From contig NZ_MWFK01000001.1 of NCBI RefSeq assembly GCF_002078175.1, forward strand, positions 3,348,001-3,412,000: DNA of 64,000 bases. Reading direction: 5' to 3'. The DNA is from Streptomyces sp. M41(2017). GTDB taxonomy: Bacteria > Actinomycetota > Actinomycetes > Streptomycetales > Streptomycetaceae. Under the pieces are notes generated by a model. It was not told where the DNA came from and did not search any database. It worked only from the letters and a program-made list of their open reading frames with translations. The first letter of the stretch is position 1. Each line of letters opens with the position of its first letter. Made by a program: the position numbers and the translations under genes. Shown here piece by piece: positions 55,095 through 64,000 of the stretch.

Positions 55095-57185
55095 TCAGCC
55101 GGTCGTCAGGGCGGTGTCGTCCACGACGAAGCTCGTCTGCTGGGAGGAGTCCTCGGCGCCGCTGAACTTCAGCGTGACGGTGGAGCCGGCGAAGGAGGAC
55201 AGGTCGAAGGTCTTCTGGGCGTAGCCCGTGGCCTTGTTGAGGTTGGAGTAGGTCGCCAGCGTGGTGGAGCCGGCGGTGACGGTGAGCTTGTCGTAGGCCG
55301 TACTGGTGCTGGTCTCGGCCGTGTCGATGTGCAGGTAGAACGTCAGCGTGGCCTTGCAGCCGCTCGGGACGGTCACCGACTGGGACAGCGTGTCGGTGTG
55401 GGTCGAGCCGTAGCCGTCCAGCCAGGCCTTGTAGGAACCGCCGTGCGCGGCCTCACCGGTGTCGGTCGTGATGACACCGCTCGACGCGGTCCACGACGTG
55501 CTGCCCGACTCGAATCCCGGGTTGCCGAGCAACTGCGCCGCGGAGCAGGTGCCGCCGCCCGAGGTGCTCACGGTCCAGGTGAAGGAGGCCGACCCCGAGG
55601 CGCCGGTGCCGTCCTTCGCGGTGACGGTGACCGCGTAGGTGCCCGCGGTGCTCGCCGTGCCGGAGACCAGACCGGTCGAGGAGCTGATCGACAGCCCGGT
55701 CGGCAGCCCGGTCGCGCTGTACGTGAGGGCCGCGCCGGCGCTGTCGGTGGCCGCGATCTGCAGGCTCACCGAACTGCCCGTCGCCGTCGACCGGTTGCCC
55801 GGGTCGGTGACGGTCACCGTGTTGCCGGTGCTGCCGCCCGAGGTGAAGGCGGCCGTGCCGTTCGGGGTGCCCCAGCCGGTCGGCCCGTCGTAGCCGGTGC
55901 CCGCGGTGCAGAAGTAGGAGGGCGAGCAGGAGCCGTTGTTGCCGCTGGTCACGTCGTAGAGGCTCGACGTGTGGGAGTAGGGGTACTTCGCCGGGTAGTC
56001 GGCGGAGCCGGGGGTGCCGGCCAGCGCGTAGACACCGGCGATGATCGGGGCCGAGGCGCTGGTGCCGCCGTAGACAGCCCATCCGGAGCCGCCGTAGGTG
56101 TCGTAGACGGCCACGCCGGTCGCGGGGTCGGCGACCGCGGAGACGTCGGACTCCATGCGCTTCGAGCAGCCGGTGTCGGTCTGCCAGCTCGGCTTGGCGT
56201 CGTACGCGGAGCAGCCGGAGCCGGTGCCCTCGGTGCTGTTGGTCTTCCAGACCGACTCGCTCCAACCGCGGGAGCTCGACGAGGTGGTCAGCGCGGTTCC
56301 GCCGACCGCGGTCACGTACTGGGACGTGGCCGGGTACTCGGCGCCGTAGGCCTCGTCGCCCGAGGAGACGGTGATCGCGACGCCCGGGTGCTTGAAGTAC
56401 GAGGTGTCCTCGCTCGTCTGCGAGGAGGACTCGTCGCCGCCCCAGCTGTTGGAGACGAACTTCGCGCCGAGCGCGACCGCCTCGTTCTCCGCCGCGCCGA
56501 GGTCGGTGTCGTTCGCCGAGTTGGCCTCGACGAGGACGATGTTGCAGTTCGGGCAGACGGCGCTGACCATGTCGATGTCGAGCGCCTCCTCACCCGCCCA
56601 GCCGCTGTCGTTCGTCGGCAGCGAGGTGGTCGAACCGGTCTGGCTCACCTGCTTGAAGCAGCCGTTGGCCTTCGTGCAGGCCGACAGGCCGAACTGGCTG
56701 CGGTACGTGGCGAGGTCGGCGGCGGCGTTGGGGTCGTTGTACGCGTCGACGACGGCGACGGTCAGGCCGGAGCCGCCGGTCGAGGGCAGGTTGTAGGCGC
56801 TGTGCAGGTTGGCCGGGCTCAGGCCGGACACCGCGGCGGCCGCGTCCGGGGAGACGGCGGCGGCGAGCTTCTGCGCGATGTCGGTCCGGCGCTGCGCGAA
56901 GCACGACATCGTGCCGGGCCGGGCGGCCTCGGCGCACAGGTGCTTCGTCGCGACCTTCTGGCCGGCCTTCCCGGTGGCGTGGACGGCCTGCCGGGCGGGG
57001 TCGGTGAGAGCCCTGGAGTTCTGGGTGGCGTGCGAGATCGTGGGGGCCGGCGCGGGCTGGGCGTCCGCCGGCGGGGCCGCCGCGAACCCGGCGAGGCCGA
57101 GAGCGAGGGCCGGAAGGGCCGAGGTGAGGAGTCTTCGCAGGCTCCGGGCGGGTCTGCCGGAGGGTATCGGGCGCTGGGAACGCAT
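55095..57185 (-). CDS. Secreted S53 (sedolisin-type) peptidase with Ig-like and C-terminal domains
   Basis: The 696-residue protein has a signal peptide (about 1-42), then the S53 catalytic domain: EEALDID (catalytic Glu and Asp), SSGD (oxyanion Asp), GGTSASAP (Ser) and [11 protein letters not shown] (calcium loop). Sedolisins are acid-acting serine carboxyl peptidases. The N-terminal propeptide is much shorter than in classical kumamolisins. After it come a putative Ig-like repeat (about 460-545) and a jelly-roll-like C-terminal domain (about 555-696) that may bind carbohydrate or cell wall. The ATG at 57183-57185 is the chosen start. Confidence 0.88.
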   Translation of the reverse strand: MRSQRPIPSGRPARSLRRLLTSALPALALGLAGFAAAPPADAQPAPAPTISHATQNSRALTDPARQAVHATGKAGQKVATKHLCAEAARPGTMSCFAQRRTDIAQKLAAAVSPDAAAAVSGLSPANLHSAYNLPSTGGSGLTVAVVDAYNDPNAAADLATYRSQFGLSACTKANGCFKQVSQTGSTTSLPTNDSGWAGEEALDIDMVSAVCPNCNIVLVEANSANDTDLGAAENEAVALGAKFVSNSWGGDESSSQTSEDTSYFKHPGVAITVSSGDEAYGAEYPATSQYVTAVGGTALTTSSSSRGWSESVWKTNSTEGTGSGCSAYDAKPSWQTDTGCSKRMESDVSAVADPATGVAVYDTYGGSGWAVYGGTSASAPIIAGVYALAGTPGSADYPAKYPYSHTSSLYDVTSGNNGSCSPSYFCTAGTGYDGPTGWGTPNGTAAFTSGGSTGNTVTVTDPGNRSTATGSSVSLQIAATDSAGAALTYSATGLPTGLSISSSTGLVSGTASTAGTYAVTVTAKDGTGASGSASFTWTVSTSGGGTCSAAQLLGNPGFESGSTSWTASSGVITTDTGEAAHGGSYKAWLDGYGSTHTDTLSQSVTVPSGCKATLTFYLHIDTAETSTSTAYDKLTVTAGSTTLATYSNLNKATGYAQKTFDLSSFAGSTVTLKFSGAEDSSQQTSFVVDDTALTTG

Positions 57186-57634
57186 GGGGGTGTCGCCTCC
57201 ATCGGTTCGAGGCCGGTGCCGCGTGGGCCCTGGTGGGGCCCTGCGCGGTGCCACAGCCGGAAGTGGGGGTTCTCGGCGCTCTGAAGGACCGGCTCATGAC
57301 GCGCGTAGCGCGGTTCACGGAGAGGTGCTCCGAGGCGACCCGCGCCCTGCCGTGCGATACGTCATGGGCATGCCAATTCAGTTGTCCCGTCGTGCCGCTG
57401 TCGGGCGATACGGCGGGACGGCCAGAACGTAGCCGGGCCCGACGACCTGCGAACAGCCGTGCCCGCAGAACTTTGCCGCTCCATGGACGGGGATTGGAAC
57501 GGGGATTGGCGGCCCGGGGGCAGCACGTGACGAAAGCCGGGCCGCACAGGCGGCCCGGCTCTCACCGGTCACGCGTGCGCGGCCCGGCTCTCAACGCTCA
57601 CGTCCGGTCGGGCGACCGGATCGGTGACGAACGG
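57186..57634. other. Intergenic region between nrdB and the S53 gene
   Basis: I find no supported gene in these 449 bases. The nrdAB side has a terminator (57535-57560) and a second GCGGCCCGGCTCTCA copy at 57579-57593. An imperfect 9-bp stem lies at roughly 57382-57421. The S53 promoter must be within the first 200 bases, but I cannot assign it. Confidence 0.45.
57535..57560 (-). terminator. nrdAB terminator
   Basis: AGCCGGGCCGC (57535-57545) pairs with GCGGCCCGGCT (57550-57560), 11 bp. On the minus strand it is followed by TTTCG. Confidence 0.78.
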
Positions 57635-58654
57635 TCAGAAGTCCTCGTCGAGGTCGACCGAACCCTCCACCGCGACCTGGTACGCCGACGGGCGGCGCTC
57701 GAAGAAGTTCGTCAGCTCCTGGACACCCTGGAGCTCCATGAAGGAGAACGGGTTCTCCGAGCCGTACACCGGCGCGAAGCCCAGCCGCTGCAGACGCTGG
57801 TCGGCGACACACTCCAGGTACTGCCGCATCGAGTCGGTGTTCATCCCCGGCAGGCCCTCACCGCACAGGTCGCGGCCGAACTGCAGCTCGGCCTCGACGG
57901 CCTCCCGCAGCATGTCCGTCACCTGCTCCTGGAGCTTGTCGTCGAAGAGCTCCGGCTCCTCCTTGCGGACGGTGTCCACGACCTCGAAGGCGAAGCTCAT
58001 GTGCATGGTCTCGTCGCGGAACACCCAGTTGGTGCCGGTCGCCAGGCCGTGCAGCAGACCGCGGCTGCGGAACCAGTAGACGTACGCGAAGGCGCCGTAG
58101 AAGAAGAGGCCCTCGATGCACGCGGCGAAGCAGATCAGGTTCAGCAGGAAGCGGCGCCGGTCGGCCTTGGTCTCCAGCCGGTCCAGCTTCTCGACCGAGT
58201 CCATCCACTTGAAGCAGAACTGCGCCTTCTCGCGGATGGAGGGGATGTTCTCGACCGCGTCGAAGGCCGCCGCGCGGTCCGCGGGGTCGGGCAGGTACGT
58301 GTCGAGCAGCGTCAGATAGAACTGGACGTGCACGGCCTCCTCGAAGAGCTGACGGCTCAGGTAGAGCCGCGCCTCGGGGGAGTTGATGTGCTTGTACAGG
58401 GTCAGCACGAGGTTGTTCGACACGATCGAGTCGCCCGTCGCGAAGAACGCGACCAGCCGGCCGATCATGTGCTGCTCACCCGGCGTCAGCTTCGCGAGGT
58501 CGGCGACGTCCGAGTGGAGGTCGACCTCCTCGACGGTCCAGGTGTTCTTGATCGCGTCCCGGTAGCGCTCGTAGAAGTCCGGGTAGCGCATCGGACGGAG
58601 CGTCAGTTCGAAGCCCGGGTCGAGCAGGTTCTTCTCGTGGTCGGTGTCGGTCAT
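57635..58654 (-). CDS. nrdB: Class Ia ribonucleotide reductase beta subunit
   Basis: The 339-residue R2 protein carries the di-iron ligands in VEEVDLHSD, EEAVHVQFY, EGLFFYGAF and ETMHMSF. The radical Tyr is the Tyr four residues after the His in EAVHVQFY. The C-terminal VDLDEDF is the acidic tail that docks in NrdA. The start overlaps the nrdA stop (TAATG). In S. coelicolor class Ia serves alongside the B12-dependent class II enzyme. Confidence 0.95.
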   Translation of the reverse strand: MTDTDHEKNLLDPGFELTLRPMRYPDFYERYRDAIKNTWTVEEVDLHSDVADLAKLTPGEQHMIGRLVAFFATGDSIVSNNLVLTLYKHINSPEARLYLSRQLFEEAVHVQFYLTLLDTYLPDPADRAAAFDAVENIPSIREKAQFCFKWMDSVEKLDRLETKADRRRFLLNLICFAACIEGLFFYGAFAYVYWFRSRGLLHGLATGTNWVFRDETMHMSFAFEVVDTVRKEEPELFDDKLQEQVTDMLREAVEAELQFGRDLCGEGLPGMNTDSMRQYLECVADQRLQRLGFAPVYGSENPFSFMELQGVQELTNFFERRPSAYQVAVEGSVDLDEDF

Positions 58655-61035
58655 TACTGGCAGGCCTCGCAGGACTCGGGGTTTTCCAGGGAGCAGGCGA
58701 CGGCGTCGGGGTCGGTGACCTGCTGGACGGGGATGGTCTTCTCGGGCTGCGCCTGGGCCTGGGCGGCGCGGGCGATGCGCGTCGCGGGACGGGACCGCAG
58801 GTAGTACGTGGTCTTCAGACCCGACTTCCAGGCGTAGGAGTACATCGAGGAGAGCTTGCCGATGGTCGGCGTCTCCAGGAACAGGTTCAGGGACTGCGCC
58901 TGGTCCAGGAACGGGGTCCGCGCGGCGGCCATGTCGATCAGGCCGCGCTGCGGGATCTCCCACGCCGTGCGGTACAGGTCGCGGACGTCCTGCGGCACCC
59001 AGGTGAAGCCCTGCACCGAGCCGCTGGACTCGCGCAGCGCCTCACGGGTCTGCGCGTCCCACACGCCGAGCTTCTTCAGCTCGGCCACCAGGTAGGAGTT
59101 GACCTGGAGGAACTCGCCGGAGAGCGTCTCGCGCTTGAACAGGTTCGACACCTGCGGCTCGATGCACTCGTAGACGCCCGCGATGGACGCGATGGTGGCG
59201 GTCGGCGCGATGGCGAGGAGCAGCGAGTTGCGCATGCCGACCTCGGCGATCCGCTGCCGCAGCGCCGCCCAGCGCTCCGGCCAGTTCAGCTCGACGTCGA
59301 AGTGGTCGGGGTGCAGCACGCCACGGGCGGTACGGGTCTTCTCCCAGGCGGGGAGCGGGCCGTTGCGCTCGGCGAGGTCCGCGGAGGCCTCGTAGGCGGC
59401 GAGCATGATGCGCTCGGCGATCCGGGTGGACAGGGCGCGCGCCTGCGGTGAGTCGAAGGGCAGCCGCATCTTGAAGAAGACGTCCTGGAGGCCCATCGCG
59501 CCCAGACCGACCGGACGCCAGCGGGAGTTGGAACGCCCCGCCTGCTCGGTCGGGTAGAAGTTGATGTCCACGACCCGGTCGAGGAAGGTGACCGCGGTGC
59601 GCACGGTCTCGTCGAGCCGCTCCCAGTCGATGTCGTCACCGACGACGAACGCGCCGAGGTTGACCGAGCCCAGGTTGCAGACCGCGGTCTCCCCGTCGTC
59701 CGTGACCTCCAGGATCTCGGTGCACAGGTTCGAGGAGTGGACGGTGTGGCCGGGCTCCGCCGTCTGGTTGGCGGTGCGGTTGGCCGCGTCCTTGAAGGTC
59801 ATCCAGCCGTTGCCGGTCTGCGCGAGGGTGCGCATCATGCGGCCGTAGAGGTCGCGGGCCGGGATGGTCTTCTTGGCGAGACCCGCCTCCTCGGCCTTGC
59901 GGTACGCGGCGTCGAACGCGTCGCCCCACAGGTCGACCAGCTCGGGCACGTCCGAGGGGGAGAAGAGCGACCAGACGCCGTCCTCGTTCACCCGGCGCAT
60001 GAACTCGTCCGGGATCCAGTGGGCGAGGTTCAGGTTGTGCGTACGCCGTGCGTCCTCACCGGTGTTGTCGCGCAGCTCCAGGAACTCCTCGATGTCGGAG
60101 TGCCAGGTCTCCAGGTACACCGCGGCGGCGCCCTTGCGCCGGCCGCCCTGGTTCACCGCGGCGACCGAGGCGTCGAGGGTCTTGAGGAACGGGACGATGC
60201 CGTTGGAGTGCCCGTTGGTGCCGCGGATCAGCGAACCGCGCGACCGGATGCGGGAGTACGACAGACCGATGCCGCCGGCGTGCTTCGACAACCGGGCGAC
60301 CTGGTGGTACCGGTCGTAGATCGAGTCCAGCTCGTCCTGCGGGGAGTCGAGGAGGTAGCAGGACGACATCTGGGGATGCCGCGTACCGGAGTTGAAGAGC
60401 GTGGGGGAGGACGGGAGGTAGTCGAGCCGGCTCATGAGCCCGTAGAGCGCGGAGACTTCGTCGACGGCGCGCGCCGTGTCGTCCTCGGCGAGGCCGGAGG
60501 CGACCCGCAGCATGAAGTGCTGGGGCGTCTCGACGACCTTGCGGGTGATGGGGTGGCGGAGCAGGTAACGGCTGTGCAGCGTACGGAGACCGAAGTAGCC
60601 GAAGCGGTCGTCGCCGGCCGTGTCGATCATCGCGTCGAGCCGGGCGGTGTGCAGCCGGACGAAGTCGGCGGTGCGGTCGGCGACCAGTCCCTCGCGGTGG
60701 CCGACGGCGACCGACTCGGAGAAGGTCGTGACGCCCTGGGACCTGGCCTCTGCGGCGATGCTGATGGTGAGCAGCCGCGCGGCGAGCCGGGAGTAGACGG
60801 GATCCTCGGAGATGAGTCCGGCGGCCGCCTCCGTGGCCAGTTCGCGCAGTTCGGCCTCGTCGGCGCGGGCGGACCGGCCCCGCAGCGCCGCGGCGGCGAC
60901 CCGGCCGGGGTCGGCGTCGGCGAGGTCGGCGGTGAGGTCGGTCAGGGTCCGCAGCAGCGCGGCTCCGGGGCCGTCGGTCTCCACCGGGGCCTGGTGCTCG
61001 GTCACTGAAGCCGGATCTGCTGGCGCGATGGTCAC
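58654..61035 (-). CDS. nrdA: Class Ia ribonucleotide reductase alpha subunit
   Basis: The 793-residue large subunit has MSSCYLL (disulfide Cys), SNLCTEI (thiyl Cys) and NLGSVNLGAF, plus the C-terminal CEACQ redox pair that passes electrons from thioredoxin. It makes dNDPs from NDPs. The N-terminal 90 residues look like a reduced allosteric region. I chose the GTG at 61035, preceded by GGGAG. The leader contains a cobalamin riboswitch and two NrdR boxes, so B12 status and dNTP/ATP status both set its expression. Confidence 0.95.
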   Translation of the reverse strand: MTIAPADPASVTEHQAPVETDGPGAALLRTLTDLTADLADADPGRVAAAALRGRSARADEAELRELATEAAAGLISEDPVYSRLAARLLTISIAAEARSQGVTTFSESVAVGHREGLVADRTADFVRLHTARLDAMIDTAGDDRFGYFGLRTLHSRYLLRHPITRKVVETPQHFMLRVASGLAEDDTARAVDEVSALYGLMSRLDYLPSSPTLFNSGTRHPQMSSCYLLDSPQDELDSIYDRYHQVARLSKHAGGIGLSYSRIRSRGSLIRGTNGHSNGIVPFLKTLDASVAAVNQGGRRKGAAAVYLETWHSDIEEFLELRDNTGEDARRTHNLNLAHWIPDEFMRRVNEDGVWSLFSPSDVPELVDLWGDAFDAAYRKAEEAGLAKKTIPARDLYGRMMRTLAQTGNGWMTFKDAANRTANQTAEPGHTVHSSNLCTEILEVTDDGETAVCNLGSVNLGAFVVGDDIDWERLDETVRTAVTFLDRVVDINFYPTEQAGRSNSRWRPVGLGAMGLQDVFFKMRLPFDSPQARALSTRIAERIMLAAYEASADLAERNGPLPAWEKTRTARGVLHPDHFDVELNWPERWAALRQRIAEVGMRNSLLLAIAPTATIASIAGVYECIEPQVSNLFKRETLSGEFLQVNSYLVAELKKLGVWDAQTREALRESSGSVQGFTWVPQDVRDLYRTAWEIPQRGLIDMAAARTPFLDQAQSLNLFLETPTIGKLSSMYSYAWKSGLKTTYYLRSRPATRIARAAQAQAQPEKTIPVQQVTDPDAVACSLENPESCEACQ

Positions 61036-61181
61036 GTGGGGCTCTCCCTCGCTCGGCACGGGGCCTGTCGGGGAGCACGGGGGCACACGGAAGCGCTTCT
61101 GGGCAGCCAGCGCACCGCGTCCACCGGCCCATTCCGCGAGGCCCGGACGTCGTCGGCACCCGGGCCGGGTGGCCGGGGTGC

Positions 61182-61298
61182 GCTGTCGGCAGGTCCTCGG
61201 ACTGAGACGTGTGCGGGCACGTCCAATACACGAACACGCACAAGTACACCGTTGCGGGACAGTTCCGGATTCGCACCGGATTCCCCTGCGACGACAGC
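61182..61298 (-). promoter_or_regulatory. Cobalamin (B12) riboswitch of nrdAB
   Basis: The minus strand shows the conserved core in order: GGGGAATCCGGTGCGAATCC, CTGTCCCGCAACGGT, then GTCCGAGGACCTGCC. The closing stem is GCTGTCG (61298-61292) with CGACAGC (61188-61182). It lies 146 bases before the nrdA GTG. B12 binding should lower class Ia RNR so the B12-dependent class II enzyme is used instead. Confidence 0.95.
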
Positions 61299-61305
61299 GA
61301 GCATG

Positions 61306-61352
61306 AGCATACATCTTGTGCCGGGCTCAGGGAGCACCCCCACATGTTGTGT
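61306..61352 (-). promoter_or_regulatory. Two NrdR boxes upstream of nrdA
   Basis: ACACAACATGTGGGGG (61352-61337) and GCACAAGATGTATGCT (61321-61306) resemble the NrdR consensus ACACWATATATWGTGT. Their starts are 31 bp apart, the three-turn spacing at which tandem NrdR sites cooperate. TATGCT (61311-61306) could be the -10. Confidence 0.7.
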
Positions 61353-61613
61353 CGTGTCGGTGCCGGAGAGCGCTACGGAGCGTGCCGGAAGGTCAACTCG
61401 TAGGTGAGCGGCCGGAGGTCGCCGGGCTTCGGCCGGGCCGCCCACGCCGTCGCCCCGGCGGTCCGCACGGCCCCGTGACGCCGCCCGGCTCGCTGGTGCG
61501 GGCGTGCGTGCGGGGCCGCCGGACGGACACGGCGACGGGCCGCCGGATGCCCTCTCCGGCGGCCCGTTTCCTGCGCGTCGCGCTCGCCCTGTTTCCAGGG
61601 CGGGCGTGTCGGG
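61353..61613. other. Gap between nrdA control region and mctP
   Basis: There is no convincing gene. The segment holds the upstream part of the nrdA promoter region and two hairpins downstream of mctP: a 13-bp stem at 61535-61567 and a 7-bp stem at 61585-61602. Confidence 0.5.
61535..61567. terminator. mctP terminator (13-bp stem)
   Basis: ACGGGCCGCCGGA (61535-61547) pairs with TCCGGCGGCCCGT (61555-61567). It lies 47 bases after the mctP stop on the minus strand. Confidence 0.75.
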
Positions 61614-63224
61614 TCAGTGGCTCGCGCCCGCCGTGGCCGGCGGCAGTTCGGTCGCGACCCCGGGGTCGCCCGCGTCGGCCGTGTAGTCCTCGGGCGCGGT
61701 CTCGTCGATGCCGTCCGGCGCCTTGAGCGCCCGCAGGACGAAGGTGAGGACGACGGAGACGACCACGTTCATGACGAACGCCGTGAGGCCGATGTAGCCG
61801 ATCTCCCCGATGCCGGGGATCTCCTTGGAGCTGCCGCCGAAGTGCTTCTGGGTCGGCGAGGCCACCCCGTAGGCGGCGAGCGTCCCGTAGACCATGCCGA
61901 CCGCCCAGCCGCCCAGCAGTGCCCAGCGGTGGAACCAGCGGGTGAACAGGCCGCCGACCAGCGCGGGGAAGGTCTGCAGGATCCAGATGCCGCCCAGCAG
62001 CTGGAAGTTGATCGCGACGGTCTTGTCCATCGTCAGGACGAAGACCAGCGCGCCCACCTTCACCAGCAGCGAGACGATCTTGGAGACCCGGGTCTCCTCC
62101 TTCGGCGTCGCGTCCGGCTTGATGAAGTCCTTGTAGATGTTGCGGGTGAAGAGGTTCGCGGCCGCGATCGACATGATGGCCGCCGGGACGAGGGCCCCGA
62201 TGCCGATGGCGGCGAAGGCCACGCCCGCGAACCAGTCCGGGAACATGGTCTCGAAGAGCTGCGGGATGGCGAGCTGGCCGTTCTGCACCTTCACACCGGC
62301 CGCGATGGCCATGAAGCCGAGCAGGGCGAGCAGCCCCAGCATCAGCGAGTAGAGGGGCAGGATGGTCGTGTTGCGGCGGATCACCTCGCGGCTGCGGCTG
62401 GACAGCGTCGCGGTGATGGAGTGCGGGTACATGAACAGCGCCAGCGCCGAGCCCAGCGCGAGCGTGGCGTAGGTCCACTGTCCCGCCGCGGGCGGGACGA
62501 CCCCACCGGCGCCGGCCGCCGTGTACTTGTCACCGGCCGCCTTGAAGATCTCGTCGAAGCCGCCGAGCTTGATCGGGATGTAGATGATGGCCACCGCGAT
62601 CACGATGTAGATCAGGGTGTCCTTCACGAACGCGATCAGCGCGGGGGCCCGCAGACCCGAGGAGTAGGTGTACGCGGCCAGCACGCCGAAGGCGATGAGG
62701 AGCGGCAGGTCCTTGACGAACCAGTTGGTGTTCTCGCCGCCGCCCACGCCCATCACGTCGAGGACGGCCTGGATGCCGACCAGTTGGAGCGCGATGTACG
62801 GCATGGTCGCGAGGATGCCGGTGACGGCCACGGCCAGCGACAGGCTCTTGGAGCCGAACCGGCCGCGCACGAAGTCCGAGGTCGTCACGTAGCCGTGCTT
62901 GTGGGAGACCGACCACAGGCGGGGCAGGAACGTGAAGATCAGCGGGTACACGAGGATCGTGTAGGGCACGGCGAAGAAGCCGGCCGCTCCCGCCGCGTAG
63001 ATCGCCGCGGGGACGGCGACGAAGGTGTACGCCGTGTAGAGGTCGCCGCCGAGCAGGAACCAGGTGACCCAGGTGCCGAACGACCGCCCGCCCAGGCCCC
63101 ATTCGTCGAGGCTGTGTTCGTTGTCGGCCTTGCGCCAGCGCGCGGCCAGGAAGCCCATGACCGTGACGGCCAGGAAGAAGAAGATGAAGACGCCGAGAGC
63201 GACGCCGTTCACACCGTCGTTCAT
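61614..63224 (-). CDS. mctP: Sodium:solute symporter, monocarboxylate permease MctP-like
   Basis: The 536-residue SSS-family transporter has about 13 transmembrane helices. Conserved segments include GGRSFGTWVTWFLLGGDLYTAYTFVAVPA, VTTSDFVRGRFGS and SAIMSIAAANLFTRNIY-like AAIMSIAAANLFTRNIY. It resembles MctP, which takes up monocarboxylates such as lactate, pyruvate or amino acids. The start ATG overlaps the stop of the DUF3311 gene (ATGA), the usual pairing for this family. Confidence 0.88.
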   Translation of the reverse strand: MNDGVNGVALGVFIFFFLAVTVMGFLAARWRKADNEHSLDEWGLGGRSFGTWVTWFLLGGDLYTAYTFVAVPAAIYAAGAAGFFAVPYTILVYPLIFTFLPRLWSVSHKHGYVTTSDFVRGRFGSKSLSLAVAVTGILATMPYIALQLVGIQAVLDVMGVGGGENTNWFVKDLPLLIAFGVLAAYTYSSGLRAPALIAFVKDTLIYIVIAVAIIYIPIKLGGFDEIFKAAGDKYTAAGAGGVVPPAAGQWTYATLALGSALALFMYPHSITATLSSRSREVIRRNTTILPLYSLMLGLLALLGFMAIAAGVKVQNGQLAIPQLFETMFPDWFAGVAFAAIGIGALVPAAIMSIAAANLFTRNIYKDFIKPDATPKEETRVSKIVSLLVKVGALVFVLTMDKTVAINFQLLGGIWILQTFPALVGGLFTRWFHRWALLGGWAVGMVYGTLAAYGVASPTQKHFGGSSKEIPGIGEIGYIGLTAFVMNVVVSVVLTFVLRALKAPDGIDETAPEDYTADAGDPGVATELPPATAGASH

Positions 63225-63481
63225 GCTCCGGTACCTCCCTTGGCCGCGCGGGCCCGCTGGTCACGCCGCCAGAGCTGGTGCGCGGTCACCGTCAGCACCG
63301 TCGAGAGGAGCACCCACAGCATCTGGTACCAGTAGAAGAACGGGATGCCGATGAAGGTCGGGTCGGTCTTGGCGTAGGAACCGACCCACAGCATCGCCAC
63401 GAAGGGCGCGAGCAGGCAGAGCGCGATCACCACGCGGACCGGTGTCACCACCGGTGGTTTCACTTCGGGCAGGTCTGACAT
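63221..63481 (-). CDS. DUF3311 small membrane protein (symporter partner)
   Basis: The 86-residue protein has two transmembrane helices (about 17-35 and 48-67) with the DUF3311 segment PFFYWYQMLWVLLS. It is always found before MctP/SSS symporters and is probably an accessory subunit. It overlaps mctP by four bases. The roughly 200-bp upstream gap separates it from the GntR regulator gene on the same strand. Confidence 0.88.
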   Translation of the reverse strand: MSDLPEVKPPVVTPVRVVIALCLLAPFVAMLWVGSYAKTDPTFIGIPFFYWYQMLWVLLSTVLTVTAHQLWRRDQRARAAKGGTGA

Positions 63482-63684
63482 ACGGCGGCTCCGTCCCCTC
63501 GCGATCACCTGTGTAACGCGCAGGCAATCTAGGCGACGGTTCAGCTTTAGGGAACCCCTGCTCGGAGCGCCGGTGTGGAGGCTTGGTGTGCGTGCCGGAC
63601 GGCACCCTCGGGGGACGGCGGGACCGCCGGGCGCGGTCCAGCCCCGGTGGCCCGTGCGGGCGGCGGAGCGCCGCCCGAACTCGC

Positions 63685-64000
<316 letters not shown>

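Noticed and set aside
57362..57565. Small Arg/Pro-rich minus-strand open frame downstream of nrdB
   Set aside because: It runs through the nrdAB terminator stem, has no ribosome site and shows random composition.

Overview
The window is high-GC actinobacterial DNA that I read as a Streptomyces chromosome, core rather than arm. The evidence is codon usage with almost no TTA, many GTG starts, and recognisable Streptomyces genes: the SigR/RsrA pair, WblC, epi-isozizaene synthase with CYP170A1, and a class Ia nrdAB under a cobalamin riboswitch. Most genes are conserved housekeeping genes. I see no prophage, insertion sequence, CRISPR array or integrase.  LAYOUT. 1-14022: DNA-repair and redox block. 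It holds a partial membrane protein, an alkyltransferase-like protein, the AdnA and AdnB helicase-nucleases, an M20 peptidase, NudC, a mycoredoxin with a SigR-type promoter, and UvrD2. 14030-15730: the antibiotic-response regulator wblC behind a roughly 600-nt leader with a translated upstream ORF and an attenuator, then two small genes. 15741-31803: UbiB-type kinase, ThiF-like protein, YgjP-type metallopeptidase, a TerD-AIM24 fusion with two more AIM24 genes, Nudix hydrolase, zincin-like protein, SDR enzyme, MoaE, PDZ-Lon protease and a UPF0182 membrane protein. From memory, many of these families also surround whiB7 in mycobacteria (about Rv3193c to Rv3204), so this looks like an ancient actinobacterial neighbourhood. 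31856-34331: two identical initiator tRNA genes on either side of a Sel1/TPR gene. 34535-42897: Fur-family repressor divergent from a catalase, CBS protein, HisN, a 9-bp minisatellite, a TetR/SMR efflux pair, aroA-rsgA, and an M50 peptidase. 42948-50358: SRAP protein, alpha/beta hydrolase, sigR-rsrA with a textbook SigR autoregulatory promoter, two HD-GYP-type membrane proteins, a TPR protein and peptide deformylase. 50709-53161: the two-gene albaflavenone cluster, whose cyclase gene carries a TTA codon. 53207-61352: AraC-type regulator, lipoprotein, secreted S53 peptidase, and nrdAB with NrdR boxes and a B12 riboswitch. 61614-64000: MctP-type symporter with a DUF3311 partner, and a truncated GntR-family regulator.  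HOW THE PARTS WORK TOGETHER. Three stress circuits dominate: thiol-oxidative stress (SigR-RsrA and mycoredoxin), peroxide (Fur-family repressor and catalase), and translation-inhibiting antibiotics (WblC). They sit among DNA repair (AdnAB, UvrD2, Atl, SRAP) and dNTP supply (NrdAB). The most interesting regulatory structures are the wblC attenuator, for which I can draw an explicit antiterminator pairing, and the nrdA upstream region, where NrdR boxes 31 bp apart lie immediately upstream of a cobalamin aptamer. I did not find a clearly new defence or mobile system. The least described protein module is the TerD-AIM24 trio.
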